Of a DNA stretch of 36,148 nt, positions 25,450-32,896 are shown in pieces. Numbering within the stretch: the stretch's first letter is position 1; every line of letters starts with the position of its first letter. The stretch is from Candidatus Kryptoniota bacterium (GTDB lineage: Bacteria > Bacteroidota > Ignavibacteria > Kryptoniales > JAKASW01). The stretch covers positions 1 to 36,148 of the forward strand of contig DATCTN010000028.1 of assembly GCA_036567965.1 (NCBI GenBank), in the 5' to 3' direction. Under the pieces are notes generated by a model, which worked only from the letters and a program-made list of their open reading frames with translations, was not told where the DNA came from and ran no database searches. The position numbers and the translations under genes are program-made.

Positions 25450-26018
25450 GAAAGATAGTCTTATGGTTGGTGATTGTGTTCGCGTATATGGTTGCGGTGA
25501 GTCTCGTGTTTGCACAGTCTCCGCAAGGTTCAGCTCCCTCCACGCACAAATATGTCGGTGCATCCAAGTGCAAGCTTTGCCACAGCGCAGACAAGATCGG
25601 TGCCCAATTCAAAATCTGGCAGTCGTCTTTGCACGCCCAGGCATTCGCGGATCTCGCCTCTGATTCTGCCAAAGCAGTAGCTAAGGCTCGCGGCATAGCA
25701 GATCCGCAAAAAGCGGCTGAATGCCTGAAGTGTCACGAAACCGGCTACGGTCAGGCGGCGGAAATGTTCGACACGACATTCAATCCGCAGGACGGCATTC
25801 AATGCGAAGCTTGTCATGGCCCGGGAAGCGATTATTGGAAGATGTCTACCATGAAAGATCTCGCGGCTAAAAAAATTGATCCGTCTTCCGTCGGAATGGT
25901 AATCCCGACCCAGGAAGTCTGTGTCAAGTGCCATAATCAGGAGAGTCCGTTCTATCACGGATTTGATTTTGCTGCCTACAGCGCCAAGATAGCACACCCG
26001 GTTCCACCCGGGAATTAA
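25446..26018 (+). CDS. Periplasmic tetrahaem cytochrome c, cytochrome c554-like
   Basis: A 190-residue exported protein (signal MRKIVLWLVIVFAYMVAVSL, cleavage near VFAQ). Four CxxCH motifs lie at Cys 42, 93, 120 and 159. The layout KYVGASKCKLCH ... WQSSLHAQAF ... ECLKCHETGYG ... GIQCEACHGPG matches the cytochrome c554 family first known from nitrifiers and widely used as an electron shuttle. The overlap (ATGA) with the undecahaem gene suggests coupled translation and a shared electron path. It is probably the soluble carrier or a peripheral subunit of the complex; no nitrification enzymes are visible nearby. Confidence 0.92.
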   Translation: MRKIVLWLVIVFAYMVAVSLVFAQSPQGSAPSTHKYVGASKCKLCHSADKIGAQFKIWQSSLHAQAFADLASDSAKAVAKARGIADPQKAAECLKCHETGYGQAAEMFDTTFNPQDGIQCEACHGPGSDYWKMSTMKDLAAKKIDPSSVGMVIPTQEVCVKCHNQESPFYHGFDFAAYSAKIAHPVPPGN

Positions 26019-26061
26019 ATCTGATTCGGCAGCCGTACTTCGCGTGCGGTCTACCAACATG

Positions 26062-26115
26062 CCTCGCGGGTTATACTGATAGGGCCGTTACTAAACACCC
26101 GCGGGGAATTATTTT
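26062..26115 (+). terminator. Hairpin terminator after the cytochrome cluster
   Basis: CCTCGCGGGT (26062-26071) pairs with ACCCGCGGGG (26097-26106), allowing one G-U wobble, giving a 10-bp stem with a 25-base loop, followed by AATTATTTT. It lies about 45 bases past the tetrahaem cytochrome stop and would end the respiratory transcript. The right arm can also pair in an alternative GGGGAA/TTCCCC stem just downstream. Confidence 0.5.
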
Positions 26116-26221
26116 GCTTTCCCCCTCGAGCAGCGACGAGAGTCTAAGCATTTCATTCTGACCCGGTGCCCGATCCTGAGTCGCCGACTTCGTCAGGTCT
26201 CACGCTCGCACTACTCTCCTT

Positions 26222-26249
26222 TTTGCCGGACGAACAGATTTGTTATATT
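26222..26249 (+). promoter_or_regulatory. Candidate sigma-70-like promoter for the glycoside hydrolase cluster
   Basis: TATATT (26244-26249) is a good -10 box. TTTGCC (26222-26227), 16 bases upstream, is a moderate -35 box. It lies about 50 bases before ATG 26300. Confidence 0.35.
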
Positions 26250-26299
26250 CCTGAGTGCCGGAAATTAATCATCTCCCACCCTCGAAAGGCTCATCAAGG

Positions 26300-27685
26300 A
26301 TGACGACTCTCCAACAATCTTCCTCTCGGATGCTCCTTACGCTCATCTGCTCGTTCTCGATCCTGTCCGGAATTAACACTCATGACACTTATGGCAGGAC
26401 CAACGAACGAACCATGTACGCCGAAAAAGTGAAGCACGAATTCCTGCACGCATGGGACAATTATCGGAAATATGCGTGGGGACACGATGAACTTAAGCCG
26501 CTCACTAGATCATATCGCGACTGGTACACGCATTCTCTTCTAATGACTCCGGTCGATGCATTCGACACCATTTTCCTTATGGGTTTGAAAGATGAAGCGA
26601 AGAGAGACAAAGATCTGATCCTGAGCAAGCTTTCTTTCGACAGAGACATGGAAGTGCAGGCATTTGAAATTACAATACGTGAGTTGGGCGGACTCCTTTC
26701 TGCTTACGAACTTGATGGTGACAAACGATTTCTCAAGCTCGCGACCGACCTCGGAGACCGTCTCCTGCCAATTTTCAATTCTCCCACAGGCATGCCTTAT
26801 AGATACGTGAACCTTACGACAGGTGCCGTAAGAGACAGCATTTCTAATCCTGCGGAGATCGGATCCATGACACTCGAGTTTGGAACTCTGAGCAGACTCA
26901 CACGTGACCCGGTCTACTTCGAAAAGGCGAAGAAAGCCGTAGAAGCCGTATTCCACCGGCGGTCAAGAATAGGTCTGGTCGGAACATGGATAAATGTAAA
27001 CACCGGCCAGTGGACAGACAGGGACAGTCACATTAGCGGCGCCATCGACTCGTACTACGAATATCTTCTGAAGGCGTGGTTGCTTTTCCGTGACAAAGAT
27101 TTCAAGAAGATGTGGGACGAGTCAATAATTGCCATTAACAAATACCTTCCCGACACGGTAAACGGCGAGTTGTGGTACGGGCACGTTAACATGGACACAG
27201 GAGTGCGAGAAAGTCAGGAATTCGGCGCACTCGACGCTTTTTTTCCTGCGGTGCTCGCGCTCAGCGGCGATCTCAAAAGAGCGAGAGCCCTGGAAGAATC
27301 ATGCTATAAAATGTGGCTTTACTACGGTGTTGAACCCGAAGCGATCAATTACACAGACATGAAGATAACTTCGCCGGGATATGTCCTTCGACCCGAAAGT
27401 ATCGAATCCAATTTCTATCTTTACAGATTCACGCATGACGAGCAATATCTCTTCCGCGCAGAAACTTATTTCAGGACTTTGATGTACTCCTGCCGTATTC
27501 CGGACGGCTACGCATCGCTCAGCGACGTCGTGACAAAACAAAAAGTTGACGAGATGCCGAGCTTCTTCCTGGCGGAGACAATGAAATATCTCTACTTGAC
27601 TTTCACTTCCGAGAAAAAACTCAGCCTGAAGAAATATGTGTTTAACACAGAAGCTCATCCTTTGAAGAGGCGTGCGAAAAGGTGA
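26300..27685 (+). CDS. Exported GH47 family alpha-1,2-mannosidase
   Basis: About 461 residues of an (alpha/alpha)7-barrel glycosidase that trims alpha-1,2-linked mannose by inversion, a calcium-dependent class best known from eukaryotic N-glycan processing. Diagnostic segments are all visible (numbered from ATG 26300): FEITIRELGGLLSAY with acid Glu123, DSYYEYLLKAW with Asp250, LRPESIESNFYLYR with Glu366, and the calcium loop VFNTEAHPL with Thr450. An N-terminal hydrophobic stretch (MLLTLICSFSILSG) indicates export. GTG 26255 is rejected; ATG 26300 has GAAAGG ten bases upstream. It opens the glycan cluster. Bacterial GH47 enzymes are uncommon; this one appears complete. Confidence 0.94.
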   Translation: MTTLQQSSSRMLLTLICSFSILSGINTHDTYGRTNERTMYAEKVKHEFLHAWDNYRKYAWGHDELKPLTRSYRDWYTHSLLMTPVDAFDTIFLMGLKDEAKRDKDLILSKLSFDRDMEVQAFEITIRELGGLLSAYELDGDKRFLKLATDLGDRLLPIFNSPTGMPYRYVNLTTGAVRDSISNPAEIGSMTLEFGTLSRLTRDPVYFEKAKKAVEAVFHRRSRIGLVGTWINVNTGQWTDRDSHISGAIDSYYEYLLKAWLLFRDKDFKKMWDESIIAINKYLPDTVNGELWYGHVNMDTGVRESQEFGALDAFFPAVLALSGDLKRARALEESCYKMWLYYGVEPEAINYTDMKITSPGYVLRPESIESNFYLYRFTHDEQYLFRAETYFRTLMYSCRIPDGYASLSDVVTKQKVDEMPSFFLAETMKYLYLTFTSEKKLSLKKYVFNTEAHPLKRRAKR

Positions 27686-27749
27686 TTCGAGAGCGCTTAA
27701 ATCAGAATTTAAAGCGGCTCCAACAATCCCACTAGACGGAGTTATTCAA

Positions 27750-30344
27750 ATGAGGATTGGGATGTTTATTTTGGCGATCGCTCTTGCGAGTGCCGGTTCG
27801 AAAGCGTTTGCGCAGGATTCTAAGGAGATTACTCCTCTCCGGGGGTCGATTACCTCGTTTCCCATTGTTGAAAACCACATGGCGATAGGCAGGCCTGCCC
27901 GCCAATTCACACCCTTCGACAAAGTGGGAAGAAGGTTCGCCGTGTTGGGATATGAAAGCGGAACCTTCGAAGCCTGGGCTTACCCACTCAAACTATTTCG
28001 CAATTTTGAATTTTCATTTTATCTGGAAAACTCGACGCGCCCCATCAACGCAGCGGACATTGCGCGCGAAGTCAAGGTGACTCCGGAAGCCACGACCATC
28101 ACTTATGTGTACCAATCGTTCACCGTGAAGGCAGTCTTCGTTACCGCTGTGGACGAACCCGGCGCGATGATCCTTCTCGAAGTCGATTCTTTAGTGCCGC
28201 TGAAAATAGTCTGCGGCTTTCTCCCAGTCCTTCAGCCGATGTGGCCCGCGGGTCTCGGAGGTCAGTACGCTTACTGGGACGATGACCTGAAAGCATATGT
28301 CATCGACGAGGCGACGGGTCAGAACCACGGCATTGTAGGATCTCCGGCCGCGAACGGTATATCATACACGCCCGCCCATATGCTTTCGGATTACCCGAAT
28401 GAATTTACGATCGAAATAAAAGATCCCGCTTCTGTCCGCGGAAGGTTTGTCCCGATTTACATCGCAGGGGGAAAAGGGAAGTGGGAATCTGTGAAGGCCG
28501 TTTATGATTCGTTGAAGTCAGATCCCGAAAAACATTATCTGGAAAGCGTGAACCATTTCAAGGAAGTTGAAGACAACACACTTAAGCTCACCACTCCCTT
28601 GAGTGAAATAAATCTCGCCTTCGAATGGGCGAAAGTTGCTTACGATAATCTGGTGGTGAATAATCCTGATCTGGGGAAGGGAATTGTTGCCGGATTGGGA
28701 ATGTCGGGAACTGGCGGACGTCCCGGATTTGGATGGTTCTTCGGCGGCGACGCGTTCATAAACTCTTTCAGCCTGAATAGCTACTGCGCCTTCAGCACTG
28801 TGCGCGACGTGCTCGCGTTCACTGAAAAATGGCAGCGATCCGACGGCAAGATGGCACACGAGCTCTCTCAGGCGGCAGGATATGTCGACTGGTTCAAGAA
28901 TTACGGCTACGGATACATACATGCCGATACAACGCCGTTCTATATCGACGCCATGTATGACTATTACAAAATGACCGGGGACAGAGAATTCATTCTGAGA
29001 AGCTGGGAATCGTTGAAGAAAGCATACGACTGGTGCTTGACGACCGATTCTAATAACGATGGATTAATGGACAACAGCAAAGCAGGTCTCGGCGCACTTG
29101 AATTCGGTTCTCTGATCGGGATCGAGTCGGACGTTTATTTGTCTGCCATTTGGGTACGCGCGACCCATGCAATGGCACAACTCGCTCAGGTCGTCGGAGA
29201 TGAGACATATTTCAAGAATGCGTCTTCCGAAAATTCCAGAGCGGCAGATTCCTATGAGAAGAAATTCTGGAATCAGTCCAGAGGATTTTACGCTTACGCC
29301 TTCAACTCGAAAGGCGAACAGGTAGATGAGTTATCTCCATGGATGGCTGTCGGGCTTGCATGGGACATCGGGAGCCGCGATCACGACGATCTAGCGCTCG
29401 AGCGTCTCGCGTCGTCGGAACTGACAACTGACTGGGGAGTTCGCAGTATCTCCGCTAGGAGCAAGTACTACGACCCACTGAACTACAATTACGGGACGGT
29501 CTGGCCGTTCATAACCGGTTGGGCTGCGGCCGCCGAGTTTGAGCACAGGTTCAGCTTGCAGGGTTACGAATTGGTTCTCGCGTCCGTCAGGCACACGTTT
29601 GACAACGAGGCTGGTGATGTGACTGAAGTTTTTTCGGGCGCCACAAATACCTGGCTTGGCGAGGCTGTATCGCACCAGGGTTTCTCGACTGCCGGAGCGG
29701 TCCTTCCGCTGGTCAGGGGTCTTTTCGGACTCGATGGGAGCGTGATCGACAGTACCGTCACGTTTGCACCTCAATTTCCAGCAGACTGGGACAGCGCTTC
29801 GGCCTCTGATTTCAAAATTGGGAATGCGTCGTTCTCATTTGATTATCATAAGACAATGAGCAAAGTGACTATTGCAGTGAACAAGAAAAACGCGCGTGGA
29901 TTTTTCATCAAGATTGCTCCTGTCTTTGGCCCGGGGACCGTGATCGATTCTGTCATGGTCAACGGTAAGAGAGAAAAGTATGATCCTTCAAACTTCAATG
30001 AGGGAGTCGAACCATCTATCGAGTTACGAATGTCCGAGGAAAATAATAAAGTAGAATTTGCATACAGGAGGACAGTCGAGATTCTCCCTCCGAATCCTCA
30101 CACATGGACGGGCGCATCTGACGAGGGGTTAAAGATTATTTCTGTTATCAGAAACGGGAAGGAACTTCGGGTAAATGCCCAGGGCCTGAGTGGAAAATCA
30201 TATGAAGTATGCATAACGAATCAGGATCTGGTGGAAAGCGTGACCGGCGCAGCGATCGATCAAAACGTACTGAGTGTCACGGTACCGGGAAAGCAGGGAT
30301 CGGGATTTATCGACTGCGAATTCAGTATTCGCGTGAAGCAATAA
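27750..30344 (+). CDS. Exported six-hairpin glycosidase, glycogen-debranching-enzyme-like
   Basis: About 864 residues. ATG 27750 has GGAG eight bases upstream and begins a signal peptide (MFILAIALASAGSKAFAQ). An N-terminal beta-sandwich (to about residue 290) precedes an (alpha/alpha)6 catalytic barrel. The barrel carries FGWFFGGDAF with Asp334, HADTTPFYIDAMYDYYKMTG, and YNYGTVWPF (GTVWPF at 582-587), features of the amylo-alpha-1,6-glucosidase/GH15-GH63-like clan. A C-terminal beta domain follows. Exact specificity cannot be read; it could act on alpha-glucans or other alpha-glycosides. An upstream frame from 27672 overlaps the GH47 gene but lacks an SD. The genes are 64 bp apart and probably cotranscribed. 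Confidence 0.85.
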   Translation: MRIGMFILAIALASAGSKAFAQDSKEITPLRGSITSFPIVENHMAIGRPARQFTPFDKVGRRFAVLGYESGTFEAWAYPLKLFRNFEFSFYLENSTRPINAADIAREVKVTPEATTITYVYQSFTVKAVFVTAVDEPGAMILLEVDSLVPLKIVCGFLPVLQPMWPAGLGGQYAYWDDDLKAYVIDEATGQNHGIVGSPAANGISYTPAHMLSDYPNEFTIEIKDPASVRGRFVPIYIAGGKGKWESVKAVYDSLKSDPEKHYLESVNHFKEVEDNTLKLTTPLSEINLAFEWAKVAYDNLVVNNPDLGKGIVAGLGMSGTGGRPGFGWFFGGDAFINSFSLNSYCAFSTVRDVLAFTEKWQRSDGKMAHELSQAAGYVDWFKNYGYGYIHADTTPFYIDAMYDYYKMTGDREFILRSWESLKKAYDWCLTTDSNNDGLMDNSKAGLGALEFGSLIGIESDVYLSAIWVRATHAMAQLAQVVGDETYFKNASSENSRAADSYEKKFWNQSRGFYAYAFNSKGEQVDELSPWMAVGLAWDIGSRDHDDLALERLASSELTTDWGVRSISARSKYYDPLNYNYGTVWPFITGWAAAAEFEHRFSLQGYELVLASVRHTFDNEAGDVTEVFSGATNTWLGEAVSHQGFSTAGAVLPLVRGLFGLDGSVIDSTVTFAPQFPADWDSASASDFKIGNASFSFDYHKTMSKVTIAVNKKNARGFFIKIAPVFGPGTVIDSVMVNGKREKYDPSNFNEGVEPSIELRMSEENNKVEFAYRRTVEILPPNPHTWTGASDEGLKIISVIRNGKELRVNAQGLSGKSYEVCITNQDLVESVTGAAIDQNVLSVTVPGKQGSGFIDCEFSIRVKQ

Positions 30345-30422
30345 GCGAGTCAACGCATGTTCCGGTGGGACGAAATCGCAAGAGTCCGCCGAGAAGCGAA
30401 AAGTGAAAAGCCGCCTGCAGGC

Positions 30423-30464
30423 AGCTATCAGGTATCAGCTAACAGCTGAGAGCTAAAAGCTAAT
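30423..30464. repeat. Heptanucleotide tandem repeat, six units (AGCTNNN)
   Basis: Six consecutive 7-base units read AGCTATC, AGGTATC, AGCTAAC, AGCTGAG, AGCTAAA, AGCTAAT. Five begin AGCT; the second has one substitution. It is preceded by the palindrome GCCTGCAGGC (30413-30422). It sits in the spacer between two glycosidase genes. The same AGCT-heptad pattern recurs inside coding sequence at 34202-34229. Confidence 0.8.
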
Positions 30465-30537
30465 TGCAGGGATGTTAGAGCTGAAATCTTAAAGTGAACA
30501 GAGAAGATTGGTTTAATCCTACGAGAGAGTTGAGACT

Positions 30538-32502
30538 ATGAAACGCAGCAACCTGTTTGCATTCTCCTTGTTGATTTTTTTCGGAGCCATCCAGTTGGCT
30601 TCCGCCCAGACTGATCTTGACAAACTTTTCTCACCGTCTCAGATTCCATATATTCGGAACAGCCGCCTTTATCACGTGGGCAGTTACGATACGACCGGCA
30701 GGAACAGCGACTTCATTTCCATACCGGCCGGCAAATCAGTGTCGATCATGGACGTTCAGGGGCCAGGCGCCGTCGCGAGGATCTGGATGACTGTCGGTTC
30801 ATCGGATCCCTACTACTTACGCCGCATTCTAATGAGAATGTACTGGGACGGCGAACAGGATCCGTCAGTCGAAGTGCCGCTCGGAGATTTCTTCGGCACC
30901 GGATTCGGTTACAAACAGTACATCTCGAGATTTGTGGGAATGACGAGCGGCGGTTTCTACTCTTATTTCCCGATGCCCTTTAATAAATCTGCGAAAGTTG
31001 AAATAGTCAATGAGACAGGAAGCACAATTTCTTCGTTCTACTACAACATCGATTACCAGAAAGTGGACCAACCCTTCGGGATAGATGTGGGCTATTTTCA
31101 TGCATGTTGGAACAGGGACATCAGGACGAGATCGAAAGAAAATTATCTCATTCTTGATGCTGAGGGCCGCGGACAATTTGTCGGGTGCAACCTGAATATA
31201 CAGGGATACGACAATAACCTCTGGTTTCTCGAGGGTGACGAGATGATTTACGTCGACGGGGAGACCAAACCCTCGGTAAACGGGACCGGTACAGAAGACT
31301 TCTTCAATAGTGGCTGGTACTTCAATCGCGGCGAGTATTCAGCACCGTTCCACGGATTAATCTGGAAGATCGATTCTACTTCTCAAATTGCCGCGTATAG
31401 ATTCTTGGTGGGCGATGCGGTTCCGTTCAGCAAATCGATTCGCGTTACGATCGAACATGGGACTGAGAATACTGAAGCGGCGGATTACAGCAGCACGGCA
31501 TACTGGTACCAGTTGGATCCACACAAGAAATTTCCGCCTATGATCAAGGCGAGCTTGAGAATTCCGCTGAGGGTAGCAGTCCCCAACGGAGCGGTGGAGG
31601 CAGAGTCGCTCACCGCCATCGGTAGCGACATCCGAACTTTAGTTGAAGACATGACCGATTACGGTCCGGACTGGAGCGGCGGAAAGCAGCTGCGAATCAC
31701 CGCGGACAAAACCGGGTCGACGTTCATATTAAATGTTCCAACGCCCGGAGCCGATCGTTATCAGATGAACATATATTTTACAAAAGGTCCTGACTACGGC
31801 GATGCCGATATCTTACTCGGCGGTGAGAAAATCGGACGAATAGATGGTTACGCGAGTTCTGTGTTGCCGGGCGGGAGTGTAAGCGTCAAGGACCTTGTCT
31901 CCGACGGTGGACCGATCGGCTTGAAATTTGACATTACAGGAAAGGACAAATCGGCCTCGGGCTATTCGGTAGGGATCGACGCGATACTAATTTCGCCCGA
32001 GAAGAATTTCATTACGGACTGGAATATCATCGGCCCGTTTCCTAATCCTTCGGACGCACAGGGTAACAGGCTTGGGCTGGACATACCGTACCCGCCGGAA
32101 AAAGAAATTCGACTTTCAGGCACCTACTCCGGCGTCGGCGGCCAGAAAATAAAGTGGCAGAGAGTGAAAGCAGGAAACGATGGTATGGTGAATCTGCTCG
32201 GGCATTTCAATCCGGAAGAGCTCGTTGTATCGTACGCTACGACTCAGGTTTATTCTCCAAAAGAACAGGCATTGACATTCCTAATCGGCTCGGACGACGG
32301 AGTTAAGGTCTTCGTGGACGGGAAAGTCTTATTCAGAAAACTCGAGAATCGCGGGGCTCAGGCCGACCAGGACACAATGTCGGTCAAGTTGAAAAAAGGA
32401 TGGAACACGATTCTCATGAAGGTGGAGAATAATCTAGGAGGTTACGGGTTCTTCGCCAGAATAGCCGACCCGGCAAGAACTCTGAAGTATATAAGAAGAT
32501 AG
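30538..32502 (+). CDS. Exported DUF2961 (GH172-type) protein with C-terminal beta domains
   Basis: A 654-residue exported enzyme (signal MKRSNLFAFSLLIFFGAIQL, cleavage near SAQ). Residues about 35-350 match the DUF2961 double jelly-roll, now known as GH172, whose characterised members act on fructofuranosyl or D-arabinofuranosyl linkages. Typical segments are DFISIPAGKSVSIMDVQGPG, VEVPLGDFFGTGFG, EGDEMIYVDG (232-241) and GTGTEDFFNSGW (249-260); the acidic residues in the last two are candidate catalytic ones. The remaining 300 residues look like a carbohydrate-binding module plus a PA14-like region (FLIGSDDGVKVFVDGKVLFR). ATG 30538 has only a weak GAGAG upstream. Substrate unknown. Confidence 0.88.
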   Translation: MKRSNLFAFSLLIFFGAIQLASAQTDLDKLFSPSQIPYIRNSRLYHVGSYDTTGRNSDFISIPAGKSVSIMDVQGPGAVARIWMTVGSSDPYYLRRILMRMYWDGEQDPSVEVPLGDFFGTGFGYKQYISRFVGMTSGGFYSYFPMPFNKSAKVEIVNETGSTISSFYYNIDYQKVDQPFGIDVGYFHACWNRDIRTRSKENYLILDAEGRGQFVGCNLNIQGYDNNLWFLEGDEMIYVDGETKPSVNGTGTEDFFNSGWYFNRGEYSAPFHGLIWKIDSTSQIAAYRFLVGDAVPFSKSIRVTIEHGTENTEAADYSSTAYWYQLDPHKKFPPMIKASLRIPLRVAVPNGAVEAESLTAIGSDIRTLVEDMTDYGPDWSGGKQLRITADKTGSTFILNVPTPGADRYQMNIYFTKGPDYGDADILLGGEKIGRIDGYASSVLPGGSVSVKDLVSDGGPIGLKFDITGKDKSASGYSVGIDAILISPEKNFITDWNIIGPFPNPSDAQGNRLGLDIPYPPEKEIRLSGTYSGVGGQKIKWQRVKAGNDGMVNLLGHFNPEELVVSYATTQVYSPKEQALTFLIGSDDGVKVFVDGKVLFRKLENRGAQADQDTMSVKLKKGWNTILMKVENNLGGYGFFARIADPARTLKYIRR

Positions 32503-32596
32503 GGGCACTCACTTACTCGAGGCGCGTGAGGTTGTTCTGAAGCTGTAGCATCGGAGCGACAGTGGGTCACATTCACGAATTTAGGGTGGCGACTTC

Positions 32597-32625
32597 TTGA
32601 CATTCAATTGAATACCAGCTAATTT
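32597..32625 (+). promoter_or_regulatory. Sigma-70-like promoter TTGACA-N17-TAATTT
   Basis: A consensus -35 (TTGACA, 32597-32602) and near-consensus -10 (TAATTT, 32620-32625) are exactly 17 bases apart, the best such match I noticed in the window. It lies 64 bp upstream of the 68-aa ORF and about 270 bp upstream of the T9SS cargo gene. Confidence 0.45.
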
Positions 32626-32688
32626 TCGCCAGGGTCGTGGGACGAATCCTCCAGCGCGAGGCAGTGGCACACTAGACGGGAGGGAGCC

Positions 32689-32895
32689 ATGAATGAAGTC
32701 GTCACCACTATTTCCATTCTCCTATTTATCTCTTCTCAGATCCATGCTCAAACTAAATATAAGTCGCTCCTAAGCAACGGTGTATTTCCCGAGAGATCGC
32801 GATGGGGTTTCGCGAAATTGTCCCAGCTTTGTAAATGGGAACAAGGAAGCTTTCGATGTTGGAGCAATGATCAATCCATACTCAAGGGGGTGTAG
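32689..32895 (+). CDS. Short exported ORF or decayed gene start, 68 aa
   Basis: ATG 32689 has an excellent SD (GGGAGGGAGCC) and a convincing signal peptide (TTISILLFISSQIHA, cleavage after HAQ), but the frame ends after 68 residues, directly before the T9SS cargo start. After about residue 30, a second frame over the same bases reads a more protein-like stretch (CPSFVNGNKEAFDVGAMINP). The ORF may be a real short exported peptide, or the 5' remnant of a larger gene broken by a frameshift. Confidence 0.45.
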   Translation: MNEVVTTISILLFISSQIHAQTKYKSLLSNGVFPERSRWGFAKLSQLCKWEQGSFRCWSNDQSILKGV

Positions 32896-32896
32896 C

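Noticed and set aside
25446-26018. Nitrification (hydroxylamine oxidation) locus, from the c554-like protein
   Set aside because: No hydroxylamine oxidoreductase or related gene in the window; c554-like proteins occur widely as electron carriers.
30423-30464. CRISPR-like array
   Set aside because: Units are 7 bases with no spacers and no cas genes nearby; it is a simple tandem repeat.
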